Below are positions 53,226 to 64,000 of a stretch of 64,000 nucleotides of DNA, in pieces. Position 1 is the stretch's first letter. Each line of letters opens with the position of its first letter. The notes below the pieces were generated by a model. That model did no database searches. It saw only the letters and a program-made list of their open reading frames with translations, and had not been told where the DNA came from. Origin of the DNA: Simmondsia chinensis (taxonomy: Eukaryota > Streptophyta > Magnoliopsida > Caryophyllales > Simmondsiaceae); assembly GCA_018398585.1 (NCBI GenBank), contig JAGTTD010000005.1:34908750-34972749 (forward strand), written 5' to 3'. A program made the position numbers and the translations under genes.

Positions 53226-55280
53226 AGTACTCTTGACGATATTTATGTTTGAATTTGATAAATTCTTCTGAAAATTACCGCAATTTCATTCAAAAAATAT
53301 TAATGTAATACATGATTAACAAAATATACAAGTTATATCACCATTTTCAGCAAATATTTAACGATTTATGATTATAAATTCAATGAATTTTTATATGAAC
53401 TACATATATGTTACTGAAATCATGTATCATATTAGTATTTTTGGTAAAATGTATCAAATTCTACTGAATACACTATATAGTATCGAAATTATGTTTCACT
53501 TTAGCATTTTCAATAAAATCTGTCAAATTTTGAAAAAATTACACTTGCTTGATAAATTTTAAGAATTCAAGATACCTAAGTAATAAAACTTTTAAACTAT
53601 AAGATATTTCATTCTATATTTTGAAACGTCAACGTATCTATATAATAATTGGTTAAACCTCAGGATATCTAAGTAATAATTTTCCTTTAATATATATATA
53701 TATATACAATAAATTATCTAAGGTTTTAGAAAAAAATTTATCACTTTGGTATCTTGTGTTGAAACTTGTTAATTTTTGTCAAAATCCGACTAAATTTCAC
53801 CACGAGCATGATTCTAATAATATATGAGCTATATCAATATTTTCAGTAAAATGTCAACAAATTATGAAAAAATTGTCTACATTATGATCTAATATATCTA
53901 TATATTAACTAATTAGGAGTCATGCATGCCAACGTCTTACAAAAACAATCTACCGAATTTTGATAAAGGGTACTGATTTAATAAGATTCTTAAATTTTAG
54001 GGTACACAAACTATATATTAATGCAATTAGTTCAAAAATTAAATTGACACAATAGACAAATTATACGAAGTTATGATACAAATAACTCATAAATGAATCA
54101 TAGTCCAAAAAGTTGATATTTTTTGTTAAGGGCCTCACTAACTTCATGTCCTAATTCCACCACTATAACTATCTCACTTTCTCTTTTCTCTTTTTCCTTT
54201 TCCCCTTTGTACATCTGGCTTTGTTTTTATCACTACAAGGTATTAAATTTCGCCGGTCTTTGGCCCGATTCATAATAAAGTCGTTATATATATGAGGTTC
54301 ACGTATAAGTCGACTGAATTATATTCTAAAATCAAGTGACTTTAGTAGATTAACAAACTACGCTTATATGTTGATCTCTTCTTCTTACAACTCTTGTGCG
54401 AGATTCTTGAAAAAGCTACGCAGGCAGAGATAAAATTGAGTTTTTCAAATAGCAATCTTGTTGATGTTCCTTGACAACAAAATGGGCAATTAAATTGCGG
54501 GTTCTACGAGTCTATAAAAAGTAGAAAGATGAATATCTGACAACTCTTAATGTATAAACCATATATATTATACGATGATGATGCTTTATTCCACTTTGGC
54601 AGATACTTCGACTATTATAGAAGACATTCATGGTATTAGCATCTCAGTGGTGGGTATCTCTTTTAATCGTTGTTGAGAAACAATGCTTCCGCTCGAGCCT
54701 ACCTCACTCTTTCTTGAGCTGATGTCTTATGGTTCTCTCTTAGAACATGGCAATCTTAAAAGTCTTTTTTTACCCTTGTAGAAAAACATATATTACGTGA
54801 TCTGATGTAACGTTTATATTATAGATAAATTACTTGCATTGGCTTACTTGAAATTTTTGCGAGTATATAAGCTTTTAGGCGAATTACACGTCTCAATTGA
54901 TAATACTATATATGAAGAATATACTGGAAAGATATTTATAGAGATATCTCTAATATAGATGACACAGACAGAAATCTGAATAATATAGATTAAGGTTTAG
55001 GTAAAACGGATAAGAACTAGATTATATAGGTACAAGAGATCTAGATACAGGCAGGATGAATTATAATTTTGTTTGCTGATGATGTTGGTAGCGACTCATG
55101 TTTTGGGAAAGTAAAAATAATATATAAATTGTCATTTAGAGAGATGGCTGAGTGATGGAGAGCTCTGATTTTAGAATACACCATCTGATTTGAATATTTA
55201 TTATTTAAGTATTTTAATATTTGAATATTTATGATGTGGTACATGTATACATATATGTACAAAAATATTGATGCGGTGGG
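53226..55280. other. AT-rich intergenic stretch with repeats
   Basis: The 53560-53690 and 53730-54010 parts again carry the stepwise motif atacctaagtaataaaa..gatatctaagtaataattt. 54265-54395 matches 33690-33795. 54500-55280 is unassigned. No coding sequence seen. Confidence 0.4.
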
Positions 55281-55284
55281 CACA

Positions 55285-55790
55285 ATTTCTATAAGAGGAA
55301 GAGATCATGGCCATCTATTATAACAGACAACTCAGATTTATTGGGTATTAAAAAGATAATAATTTCTCTTTCGTACCCCTTTTTTTTCTCTCTCTCCCCC
55401 ATGCCTCATACCTCCTCGCCCACCAAGCCGCCAGTGACAGCCTTGCCATTGCGCCGCCGTTGGTCCACCATGACTCCACCTCTTTCTCTCTCCCTCCCAA
55501 TGCCCCTCTCTCTCTCACACAGACCCTTTCCCCACCACGTCATCAGAAAACCTCATCACTAGCTCCCACCGTCTGTGTGTAAGAGAGAAAAGGATATATG
55601 GGGAAGGAAGTATTAGGAGCAAGAGAGAGAAGCAAGCGGCGGCATAGTGGCAGTGGTGCGGCGGCAGCCAGTGGCTTGGTGGGGGAGGAAGTATGGGAGA
55701 GAAATTATTCTTTTTTTAATATTCAACAAATCTTAGCCGTCTATTACAATGGATGACCAAGATTATATATGTGTTTGTGTGTGTGTGCCA
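55285..55790. repeat. Fold-back (long terminal inverted repeat) element with GC-rich core
   Basis: The left arm 55311-55455 (ctattataacagacaactcagatttattggg, aataatttctctttcgtaccc, cctcctcgcccaccaagccgcc, gcgccgccg) and the right arm 55622-55770 in reverse complement (ctattgtaa..gacggctaagatttgttgaatatt, aataatttctctcccatacttcctcccccaccaagccac, atgccgccg) pair imperfectly along about 145 bp. The centre is near 55540. Half-copies of the arms occur at about 52030-52275. It resembles a Mutator-type MITE. The two open frames here are shadows of this element. Confidence 0.65.
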
Positions 55791-56897
55791 TGTTAGTACT
55801 TCTTGTAAAAATAGAAAGAATCGTGAAAAAACTCAACGAATTTTGATAGAATATACATATTACCAAAACAATATTTTTTGAAAAAAAATAGATTACGATA
55901 CAGTATATTTATATATTGTTAGACTCATGTTCCAAATAAACAATCCAACAAAATCTACTAAAGTTTCAAACAATACCTGATTACTAAAATTCCTAAATTT
56001 CATGATACTTGAGTGATAACATTTTTAAATTTTTATATATATTGAAACATTTGAATAGGTAGGTAGTAAATACTGAAACTTCGTAGTACTTGAGTCTTAA
56101 ATTCTCACACTTTTTAAATCTTACTTGAACTTTAACTCGACCAAGTGTAATTTGCTACCAAATTTATAGAACTAAATTATTTTTTCAGCTAGAAAAACAA
56201 ACATACTTATAAAAACATTTCTAATGTAAAATATTTTGAGAAAAATTTTCTACATAAGAAATAAAAGTTTTCCTCATTGGCGAAGTCGGCTGCCTTTTTA
56301 TTAGAATGAAAAAGAAAAGAAAACATAAAATAATATTAGTAGAAAATGAAAGAGTAAATAACAATTCAATGTAATGTTAAAAAAAAAAAAAAAAAAAACA
56401 ATTCGATGCCTCAAGGTTTAATTTATTAATTCATAAATTTTATGAAATTATTTTTAGTATAAAAATTACATAAAGTTAATAAAATAATTTAAATATTAAT
56501 ATATAAGAGTGCAAAATAAGCTCCACTTTTTTATTTTTTATATTATTATTTGAACTATTATATTAAATATTCATAATATTTTGGACTAAAAAATTAATTT
56601 ATACAATTTATAATAAAGTAAACTTTGAAGTACTAAGATGTAATTTACTCAAAATAAAAAGTGGAAAAAATAATAAAATTATTGGAGGAGGGATTAAATT
56701 TATTGGGAAAAGGGAAAAGAAAGCTGAAGCAGACTGTAGAAAAGTGAAAAATAAAAGGGGTTTGTGCTTATGATTCGATTCTTTCGTTGGGAAATTAAAT
56801 GCCTCCATGCATCTCCATGATTACCATTCCCCCAATATTATCCTTATTCTCCGAAAAAAATTATTGTGTACTTGTTACCATCGAAATTGATCTAATA
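55791..56897. other. AT-rich intergenic stretch
   Basis: A-tract 56381-56398. The gtatatattgaaacatttgaatagg motif recurs at 56034-56100. No gene. Confidence 0.35.
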
Positions 56898-57425
56898 TGT
56901 TAGAACACGGGGACAGTGTGTTTTAATTTTGAAGTCTTGTAAATTTGTCTCTATTCTACCTAGAAAGAGTAGTGAATGGAAGACTAGTATATATCCCTCT
57001 CTCCTTGTACTTGGTAAAGTTTTGAGGGGACTGGAGTGGGTTTTGTGTACTACGTGCTCTCGGTTGCCCGGTGTAGCATCACTGTGTGTTGTGGTATAGA
57101 CTTTTTCTAACCCGTACATTTATTTTTGCATACACTAAATGTTAATTTATATGTTAAAAAACTCTAGGGGAGCTCTTAGATTGTGCGCAAGGTTGTTATG
57201 ATCGAGCTCGAGGTGTCCCTTTGAGTCCGAGCTCGAGGCTATTATGCTTGAGTGTACATCTGTCAGTCTAGGTTCGAGTTCAGGGCTGCAAGCTCCAACT
57301 CGAGGTACGCGTTTTGATCGCTTATCTACCCACTTCTTCCCACTCCTTAATTATGTCTGGATTTTGTGCTCTTTTATATCCATCACTTTCCTAATTGAGG
57401 GCAGATTTGTAGTCCGCAATCCTTA
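56898..57425 (+). repeat. 5' LTR of the old copia element
   Basis: Starts tgttagaacacgg. Diverged from the 3' LTR, with many substitutions and small indels. The 3' boundary is not sure. Confidence 0.6.
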
Positions 57426-57678
57426 AAAGATTCTTACTTGCACACTAAGCATTTTTGTCGATAAGAATTGTGCTTTGGGACTTTGTTTTGCACACATAAA
57501 TACACTAAAAAATACAAAAGTCATTTTTCTTCTTCCCTTTGAAACTCTCTCTGTTCCTATTTTGGTTGCTGAGCAAGTTGGGGCTACTCCAACCTATCAA
57601 CCGAGGGTACACTCCTATGTTGGGTGCCATGCTAACCCTGGGAGTCGAAGTGTCACACAATCCCGTTTGTACTGTAGT

Positions 57679-57957
57679 GGGGGCATAAACAGCTTTGATT
57701 TGATTTGATTGTATGCCTGCATGCTTTCTTGCATGCATGCTGCATATGATGTCTAGGCTTTACATGCTCTCCTTGAAGGTTCTCCAAAAATTTCTACTAC
57801 CAGGTTGGGGGCCCTCGGAAACAGTCTGTCATTAGGGCCTACCCTGATGGAGTAAGGCTGCGTACATCCTACCTCTCCCAGACCCTGTGCAAGCGGGAGC
57901 CATTGTGGCACTGAGACTGTTATGTTGTGTTGTTGTTGTTGGGGGCATAAACAACTT
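57679..57957 (+). mobile_element. RTE-tail insertion in the copia leader with duplication
   Basis: Duplication gggggcataaacagctttg (57679-57697) against gggggcataaacaacttag (57941-57959). The insert 57698-57940 begins atttgatttgattgtatgcctgcatgctttcttgcatg, similar in style to the 3'UTR of the RTE-like LINE (ttgattgtatgc at 258-269). It then has ggttgggggccctcggaaacagtctgtc and the common tail to (TTG)n. Probably a severely 5'-truncated copy of that LINE. Confidence 0.7.
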
Positions 57958-58212
57958 AGGACAGTGGTGAACTTCACAGCGCGCTGACTTCTTTCGGTTC
58001 AATCTTTCTTCCTTGAATCTTTTATAATCCTATTGTTTAATTATCTTATCTCAAGTCACGTTAGTGTACTAAGGGGTTTAGTGTGTTCAGCTTTGTCTTT
58101 GTATTGTTTAAGCTTTATTTGCCCCCATCTCGAGTTAGTCTGGGTACCTCAAATTTGAGAATTTTCTTGCTCATTTGTCCATTTTTATCAACAGTCTAAT
58201 TCATTTATCAAA

Positions 58213-59000
58213 ATGAGCAATCAAAACATGGCTAACACTGGTTTTATCATTCTCGACATGTCAATGACTCAACCTTTAGACGGGAAAACTATAAAATTTG
58301 GTTGATAAGATGGAATTTTTTCTTGGGCAAATTGATGTATATTACACCCTCTTGAGTGACAGGGCTCCGTCTAGGTCGAGTTGTGACTTTGAGGAAGATA
58401 ATCGAACCAGTAGGGGAATGTTGCTGCATCACATGACAGCCCCTCTACTAGATTTATAGTAAGAAGATAAATGCTAAGGAAATTTGGGAGGCCTTACATA
58501 ATAAGTATGGAATGGATGATAACGCTGCTAAGAGGTATGTTTGCGCTAGTGGTTATCTTTCACCATGATTGATGATAAATCTACGAGTATGAGTAATTGT
58601 GTGCTGACATACTTAACGAAGGAATGAAAATGTATGAGACATTTCAGGCAAATTGTCTCATTGAGAAATTGCCTCCTTCGTGGGAAAACTAGAAGGCTCA
58701 ACTAAAACATAAAATGAAGGACATAGTTTCTCACATTAAACTCGAGGACTAGAACCGAAAACAAGCTAAAGAAAGGTCCTCTGAACACTCATCTATGTCA
58801 GCTAACCCAGTCGAGTCAAAGAGTAGAGGAAAGAATGACAGGTTTAAGAAGCTAAGAAATAAGAGACGTTCCAACTAAGGCTCGAGCAGAAGCAGACTTG
58901 TGGCAAGAGACCTCAAAGCAACACCGAAGGTGATAGAAATGAGTCAAGGGAACATGTTGGATCTGTGGCGAGGTAGGCCATACCTCGAGAGACTGCAAAA
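58213..59000 (+). pseudogene. Copia Gag with zinc knuckle
   Basis: ATG at 58213 opens MSNQNMANTGF, then stops within 30 codons. Broken frames contain FFLGQIDVYYTLLSDRAPS, MLLHHMTAPL, and AKEIWEALHNKYGMDDNAAKRYV (58480-58545). The C-C-H-C knuckle CWICGEVGHTSRDC (58955-58996) is intact. Nucleocapsid function in the ancestor. Many stops. Confidence 0.7.
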
Positions 59001-59500
59001 AGGGATTTGGACTAGGAAAACCCACAAAACACAAACCCCAGGCCAACCTCACCGAGAGCGGAGATGTCTTTGTGGCCATGATCTCCGAGGTGAATATGGT
59101 TAGGAACATGGTCGAGTGGGTTATAAATACTGGTGCGATGAGGCACATTTGCACCAATAAGGACATGGTCTGGGAGTATGATAAAGCTGATGTGGGGGAG
59201 TGTGTGTTCATGGGCAATTCTAGTTTAATCTCTATTCTTGGCAAGGGAAAGGTCCTTATAAAACTTGATGTTGGAAAGTTTTTATCTTCGTAAAATGTTC
59301 TGCATGTCCCTGATTTGCACAGTAATCTTCTTTCTTGTGCATTGCTTAACAAAGCTGGATTTAAACTGATATTCGAATCTGATAAGCTTGTGATCACCAA
59401 AAATACCAACTTTTTGAGAAGGGTTTTAGTAATGGGGGTTTCTTTATACTTGATGTTGAAATGAACTAGAATACATCTACTTCTGCTTATATTATTGAAT
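59001..59500 (+). pseudogene. Copia protease region
   Basis: VEWVINTGAMRHICTNKDM (59110-59165) marks the active site, where D-T-G-A has become N-T-G-A. Then CVFMGNSSLISILGKGKVLIKL and NVLHVPDLHSNLLS-like text. Stop codons follow. Confidence 0.7.
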
Positions 59501-59502
59501 CT

Positions 59503-60160
59503 TTGTGTTTGTGGCATGCTAGGTTCGGACATGTTAGATATAATTCAGTTAAGAAGCTTAATTTAATTCCCAAATGTAGTCTAATTGAGCCTGAAAAATG
59601 TGGTGTATGTGTCAAGGCCAAGAACCCTAAGAAGGATTTTAACAAATCAGTTGAACAAAAATCTAGCCTACTTGAACTTGTGCATTGTGACTTTGGTGAC
59701 TTTAAGAACACCGTGACTAGAGGTGGTAAGCGGTACTACATTACCTTTGTTGAAGACCACTTGAGATTCATCAAGGTGTATCTCCTTAGTTCTAAGGATA
59801 ATGCTGAGGAGATGTTTTTCAAGTATAAGGCAGAAGTTAAAAACCAATTAAACCATAAAATGAAGAGGATTAGGTCTGATAGAGGAGGTAAGTATGACAC
59901 TACGTTCCTTAAGAAGCACTGCAATAAATGTGGCATAATTCATGAAGTATCAGCCCCTTATACACCCCAATAGAACGGTATAGTGAAAAAAAGAATAGAA
60001 CCCTTAAAGAGATGATGAACGCTATGTTAATTAGCTCTGGCCTACCCTCGAGCTTTTGGGGGGAAGCCATGTTGTTTGCATGCAATGTGGCTAATAGGGT
60101 TTCATAAAAAGTTAGATAGAACACTTTATGAATTGTGGAAGGGTCATACACCTAACCTTC
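59503..60160 (+). pseudogene. Copia integrase
   Basis: An open frame of 156 codons. LWHARFGHVRYNSVKKL and CGVCVKAKN give the His-His-Cys-Cys finger. VHCDFGDF, then KRIRSDRGGKYD carry the two aspartates, and VSAPYTPQ comes right before a TAG at 59971-59973. After it the third catalytic position reads as lysine and a one-base loss shifts the frame. The remaining text runs to a further stop near 60105. Confidence 0.8.
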
Positions 60161-60183
60161 AATATCTCAAAGTGTGAGGGTGT

Positions 60184-61320
60184 GTGGCTAAAGTTGGGGT
60201 ACAGGAATTTAAAAGAAGTAAGAGAGGTCCCAAAACCATAGATGCTGTCTTTATTGGTTATGCGATGAATAGTGCTGCATATAGATTCATATTATTGAAT
60301 AGCTCGAGCCTTGGGCTTAGTAAACTCATGGAGGCTCGAGATGCTGAATTCTTCGAGCACATGTTTCTCATGAAAAAAAATCTATGCATATGTCATTGCC
60401 TGGTGCATCTACTCCTTCATCTAATCATTAGCCCCCTGAACGCGAGGTTCAGGAACTTAGAAGAAGTTAGAGGGCTCGAACTGAGACTACTTTTGGACCT
60501 GACTTCATTATTACATTTCTGTATGAACATCCTGATTTTGATCAGCTTGTTGTTAATGCTTTCACGTTAGAGGAAGATCCTAATACCTATCACGAGGCCA
60601 TGAGATCCATAGATGCTCCATTTTGGAGAGAACGGCAATTTATAATAAGCTAGACTCAATCATGAGTAATAAAACTTGAGTGTTAGTGGATCTCCCTAAG
60701 GGATGCAAATCCATAGGGTGTAAATGGGTGCTTGAAAAGAAATTGGGGGTTTATGAACTAATTTAAGGCCAAATTAGTGGCTAATGAGTACACTCAAAAT
60801 AAGGTATAGACGTTTTTGATACCTATTCACCCATGACTAAGATAGCCACTGTGAGAGCTTTGATTGCTCTAGTGTACGTACATAACCTTGTAGTACATCA
60901 GATGGACGTCAAAAAACCGCTTTACATGGAATAACTCTAGGGATTTGAGGTTCTAGGTATGGAGCATAAAGTTTGTAAACTTGTAAAGTCCTTGTCTGGT
61001 CCTAAGCAAACTCCTAAACAATAGCATCAAAAGTTTGATTGCACTTTGGTCATGTATGGTTTTATTGTGAATAGTGGTGATGCATGTGTGTACTCTAAGC
61101 ATGTTGATACTGATTGTGTGATAATCTACTTATATGTTTTCACATGCTTATTTTTGGTGCGTTTGTGAATGTTGTGAATGCCATTAAGTCTTTCTTGAGT
61201 TCTTGCTCTGATATAAAAGACCTAGGCGAGGTAGATGAGATGCTTGGAAGTAAAATTATGTGACATGAGTCCATCCCACTACGTGGAGAAAATATTAAGG
61301 AAGTTTCGCCATTTTGATGA
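60184..61320 (+). pseudogene. Copia reverse transcriptase region
   Basis: Broken frames: KRSKRGPKTIDAVFIGYAMNS (60210-60270), LVDLPKGCKSIGCKWVLEKK (60685-60740), FDTYSPMTKIATVRALIAL (60810-60870), VHQMDVKKPLYME (60895-60930), KVCKLVKSLSGPKQTPKQ (60970-61020) and YGFIVNSGDACVYSKH (61055-61100). The usual DVK.AFL is damaged to DVKKPLY and the catalytic YVDD region is not readable. Confidence 0.7.
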
Positions 61321-61379
61321 CACTCCTGCTAAAACTCCCTATGACCCAAATTTCGCTTGAAAAGGAACATAGGTGATAG

Positions 61380-62035
61380 TGTGTCATAGGCCGAATACAT
61401 GAAAATTATTGGTAGCATGATGTTTTCGATGAACAGCGCTCGTCCTGATATTTCCTATGCCATTAGTAGATTGGGTTATTATACCCAGAGTCTAAGTGAC
61501 GAGCACTGAGTTGCATTGGTCAAGCTTTTGAGATACCTTTAGGGTACCACGGACTGGGGTCTTTTTTATAAACAATTCCCTGCTATTTTAGAGGGATGTT
61601 GTGCTGCCAATTGGGTATCTGACAGTGATGAGATTAACTCTAACAGTGGCTATATTTTTATGCTTGCTAACGGTGCTATGTCTTCGAAATCTTGTAAGTA
61701 GACCTGCATTGTGAAATCAACCATGGAGTTGGAATTTAGTGCTCTTGAGATGGCAGGTTTGGAAGCTGAATGGCCGAGAAATGTGCTGGGAGACATTCCA
61801 TTATGGGGAAAGCCCATGCCCGTCAGTCTTGATGCAATGTGGCTCACAAGCAGCCATTGGAGTTGCTCAAAGTGAGGTGTATAATGCCAAGCGCAAGCAT
61901 ATTCACCTCAGGCATGATGTAGTAAGGCACCTTATTGAGAATAATGTGATCTCGCTCGAGTTTGTAAGGTGTGAGAAGAATTTGGTAGAACCCCGATTTA
62001 GAAACTTTTCTAAGAAGGTGGTATATGATATATAG
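61380..62035 (+). pseudogene. Copia RNase H domain
   Basis: Broken frames with YAEYMKIIGSMMFSMNSARPDISYAI-like text (61395-61460), WVSDSDEINSNSGYIFMLANGAMS (61612-61680) and STMELEFSALEMAGLEAEW (61715-61770). Then an open segment QAAIGVAQSEVYNAKRKHIHLRHDVVRHLI to TAG at 62033-62035. Canonical E (TMELEF) and H (KHIHLRH) motifs are visible. Confidence 0.7.
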
Positions 62036-62801
62036 GAGGGAATGGGGCTTAAGTCCACTTATGTGTCTTGATCTTGGTGGATACCCGTCTTGGGATTATT
62101 CTCGATGTTCAATGGGTCAAATGAAGCCAAGGATGAAGAATTTTTGATTAAGCCACCCTAGCTCCTTTCAAGGTAATGCTGCTGGTGGCTTGGATCTGTC
62201 TATTTTGCCATGACATTTTGGGTTGAGCTCTACTCTCTTAATATCGTCCATAGCCCTTTATGGAAGTGAAGGGCAAAACACTTGATGGACACACCGCTAC
62301 TGCCATGACGTGAGGATGAGTTTGAGGCTCTTAATATTGTCCAGAGCCTGTAGTGGTGGTGCGGGACAGTGCACTTGATGGACTCACTGACCTGCCATGA
62401 TGTTGAGAATGGGCTCTATGCTCTTAAGGCAGTCCATAGCCTATGATGGTGGTGTGGGGCAGCACACTTAATGGACTCACCTACGAGAATTTGGAGGGTT
62501 GTAAGAAATGTTTTTTTGAGAGTAAGGGCTTACTCTCTAGAGCGTTCTTGAATACCCCAGTATCGAATCTGTTTTGTTGAGAGGACTTCATTAATCCGGA
62601 TCGTGGAGCGTGTTTCAACTCGAGAACCATATGAAGGGGATGTGTGTGCTCTTCATAATGATTGCTCATGGCTCAAGACAATATTCACTATTGGATGGTT
62701 GTGGAACATGCATGTTCAATAGGTGTCGATTCAAGTCCAAAAGACATTGGTATCGTCAAGTGTGGGTCTTATTGCTTAGTAACCTCCTTTTTTTCTTCCT
62801 T
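62036..62801 (+). repeat. Copia 3' non-coding region
   Basis: Four loosely repeated units of about 80 bp (62225-62480), each with gctctactctctta-like text, atggaagtgaagggcaaaacacttgatggacac and a variant of ccatgacgttgag. No gene. Confidence 0.45.
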
Positions 62802-63290
62802 TGTCAAAATTCAATCATGTGTGCTTTAATTTTGGAGTCTTGTGAATTTACCTTTATCCCACATAGGACGAATAGTGAAAGGAAGACTAGTTTATATATC
62901 CCCCTCTCCTCGTACTTGGTAAAGTCTTAAAAGAACTAGAGTGGGTTTTGTGTACCACACACACGCCCACCCCACCTCGCCGAGCTGCATGTGTTATGGA
63001 CTTTTTCTAACTCGGATTTTTATTTTTGCGGACGTTATATTTTAATTTATCGTTAACGAACTCCAAGGAAGTTCCTAGACTGTGCTCAAGGCTATTATGA
63101 TCAAGCTCGAGGTGTCGATCTGAGTCCAACCTTGAGGCTGTTATGCTCAAATGTATGTCCGTTAGTCCAGGTTTGAGTTCGAGGCAGCAAGCTCAAGCTT
63201 GAGGTACGCGTTTTGACCACATATCTTCCCACTTCTTTCCATAACCATTTTTTCCTTGATTTATGCCTTGATTATAGTTGGAATATAGGA
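62802..63290 (+). repeat. 3' LTR of the old copia element
   Basis: Starts tgtcaaaattcaatcatgtg. Aligns with 56898-57420 through ctcgaggtacgcg and cccacttctt. The end is not resolved. Confidence 0.6.
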
Positions 63291-63365
63291 CTTAGTCTAT
63301 TTATTTATACTTAAAAGACTCCTCACTTAACTACCACATTTTGTATTCTAATTTTGCATGAAATC

Positions 63366-63661
63366 TATCAAGGAATTAACTGTCCCAAAAGTTTAAGCTG
63401 ATGGGTGGAATCTCATGATTGTTCTTATACTCTAACATGCCTCTTCACGTAAATGTCAATTAGGCTTGAAGTATAGATATTGCACAGGTCTATGTCATAC
63501 CTTGTGTTTAAACTATATTAAAATTAAAAGCGGTGGCTGTTGGGATTGGAACTCATGACCGCTTGGTCACTAAAACTTTGATATCATGTTGAGGAACTAA
63601 TTGTTTCAAAAGCTTAAGTCACTAGGTCAAGGCCTAAAATTGGTTTTATACTTGTACTTAA
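63366..63661 (-). mobile_element. TRIM retroelement copy, minus strand, decayed
   Basis: Minus strand: 5' LTR agttaagtacaagtataaaacc...cttaagcttttgaaac...ttcctcaaca, then tgatatcaaagt (primer site, degraded), leader gaccaagcggtcatgagttcc, a middle part matching 10930-11020, and a 3' LTR tgttagagtataagaac...agttaattccttgata. About 296 bp, the same size as the intact copy at 10804-11098. Confidence 0.75.
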
Positions 63662-64000
63662 CTACTATAATAACTTTTACATTTTTGAAGAAAAACAAAC
63701 TACTACAAGCTACATTTTGTTTAATCAACCACCTTCAGGCAAGGGATTTGTGGTTCCCCTTTATGGAGAATTTAAGAGGTACTACCATTCCTCCTCCCCC
63801 AAGACACTCCCCATATTAAAAAAAAAAAAAAAACTTTACTTGAGGATAATATTATTGTTAAAATAAAATTATTGTTATCAGAGCAAGATTGCAGTTCTAA
63901 AGACAAATTTGTAGCTTTTATTAGTTTTAAGTCATATAATTGCTCTAACAGTTGCAATTTTTGCCTTTGTATAAGAATTTTTACTCTAAAAATAACAATT
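63662..64000. other. AT-rich stretch at the window end
   Basis: A-tract at 63817-63832. No gene or repeat recognised. Confidence 0.35.

Larger units (their letters stand above)
56898..63290 (+). mobile_element. Old Ty1/copia retrotransposon, plus strand
   Basis: The LTR-like repeats are 56898 to about 57425 and 62802 to about 63290. They share ttttaattttgRagtcttgt, ggaagactagt..atatcc, ctRgagtgggttttgtgta, and ctcgaggtacgcgttttga. The internal part (58213-62035) has Gag, zinc knuckle, protease, integrase, reverse transcriptase and RNase H remnants in order, all with stops. LTR divergence is clearly higher than in the 45.6-kb element. A second insertion with the common tail lies inside the leader at 57679-57957. 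Confidence 0.75.

Noticed and set aside
55341..55562. Pro/Ser-rich 73-residue frame as a small gene
   Set aside because: Lies in the arm of a fold-back repeat and its mirror occurs on the other arm.

Overview
The window reads as nuclear DNA of a flowering plant, most likely a eudicot. It is AT-rich, has very few genes, and is packed with decayed LINEs, Ty1/copia elements, a TRIM family, hAT-like MITEs and SINEs that carry the plant-type 3' domain ending in TTG repeats. The only gene I can rebuild fully is a plant-type RanBP2 zinc-finger protein gene on the minus strand, with TATA box, 5'UTR intron and a spliced coding region. A second host signal is an orphan 3'-terminal exon of a small membrane protein (1075-1361). 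Almost all other long open frames lie in broken retroelements or are non-coding shadows.

Layout. 1-582: the 3' end of an RTE-like LINE whose tail matches the SINE tails elsewhere. 583-2480: two MITEs flank the orphan exon. 3.7-8.3 kb: a cluster of SINEs, two with 5S rRNA-derived heads, plus an inverted pair of hAT MITEs. 8.5-14.8 kb: an LTR-like fragment with a minisatellite, a minus-strand LINE carrying a TRIM inside it, and further LINE pieces. 18.04-18.35 kb: a chimeric retrocopy made of a clathrin heavy chain fragment joined to the SINE/LINE tail, inside a perfect target-site duplication. 18.67-24.96 kb: a near full-length minus-strand L1-type LINE (ORF1, endonuclease, reverse transcriptase, zf-RVT, RNase H). 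24.98-30.26 kb: two plus-strand LINE remnants, one hit by another 5S-headed SINE. 31.4-35.2 kb: the zinc-finger gene, with a SINE in its 5'UTR intron. 36.7-40.5 kb: an RRM-type LINE with an internal deletion, followed by a related ORF1 fragment. 41.9-45.5 kb: a dense field of LINE 3' ends. 45.56-50.89 kb: a minus-strand Ty1/copia element with two LTRs, split by a 696-bp hAT element with a perfect 8-bp duplication. 51-56.9 kb: AT-rich repeats and a fold-back element. 56.9-63.3 kb: an older plus-strand Ty1/copia element, followed by a TRIM copy.

How the parts relate. The most interesting thread is one shared 3' tail of about 140 bp ending in (TTG)n. It sits behind an RTE-like LINE coding end, behind 5S rRNA-derived heads, behind a clathrin mRNA fragment, and behind short unknown heads, several inside clear target-site duplications. 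This is the pattern expected if one LINE machinery recognises the tail and template switching supplies new 5' ends. A second thread is a short hairpin repeated at the 3' end of many LINE copies, whose stem changes in a compensatory way between copies. All family assignments come from reading the sequence. No database search was run.
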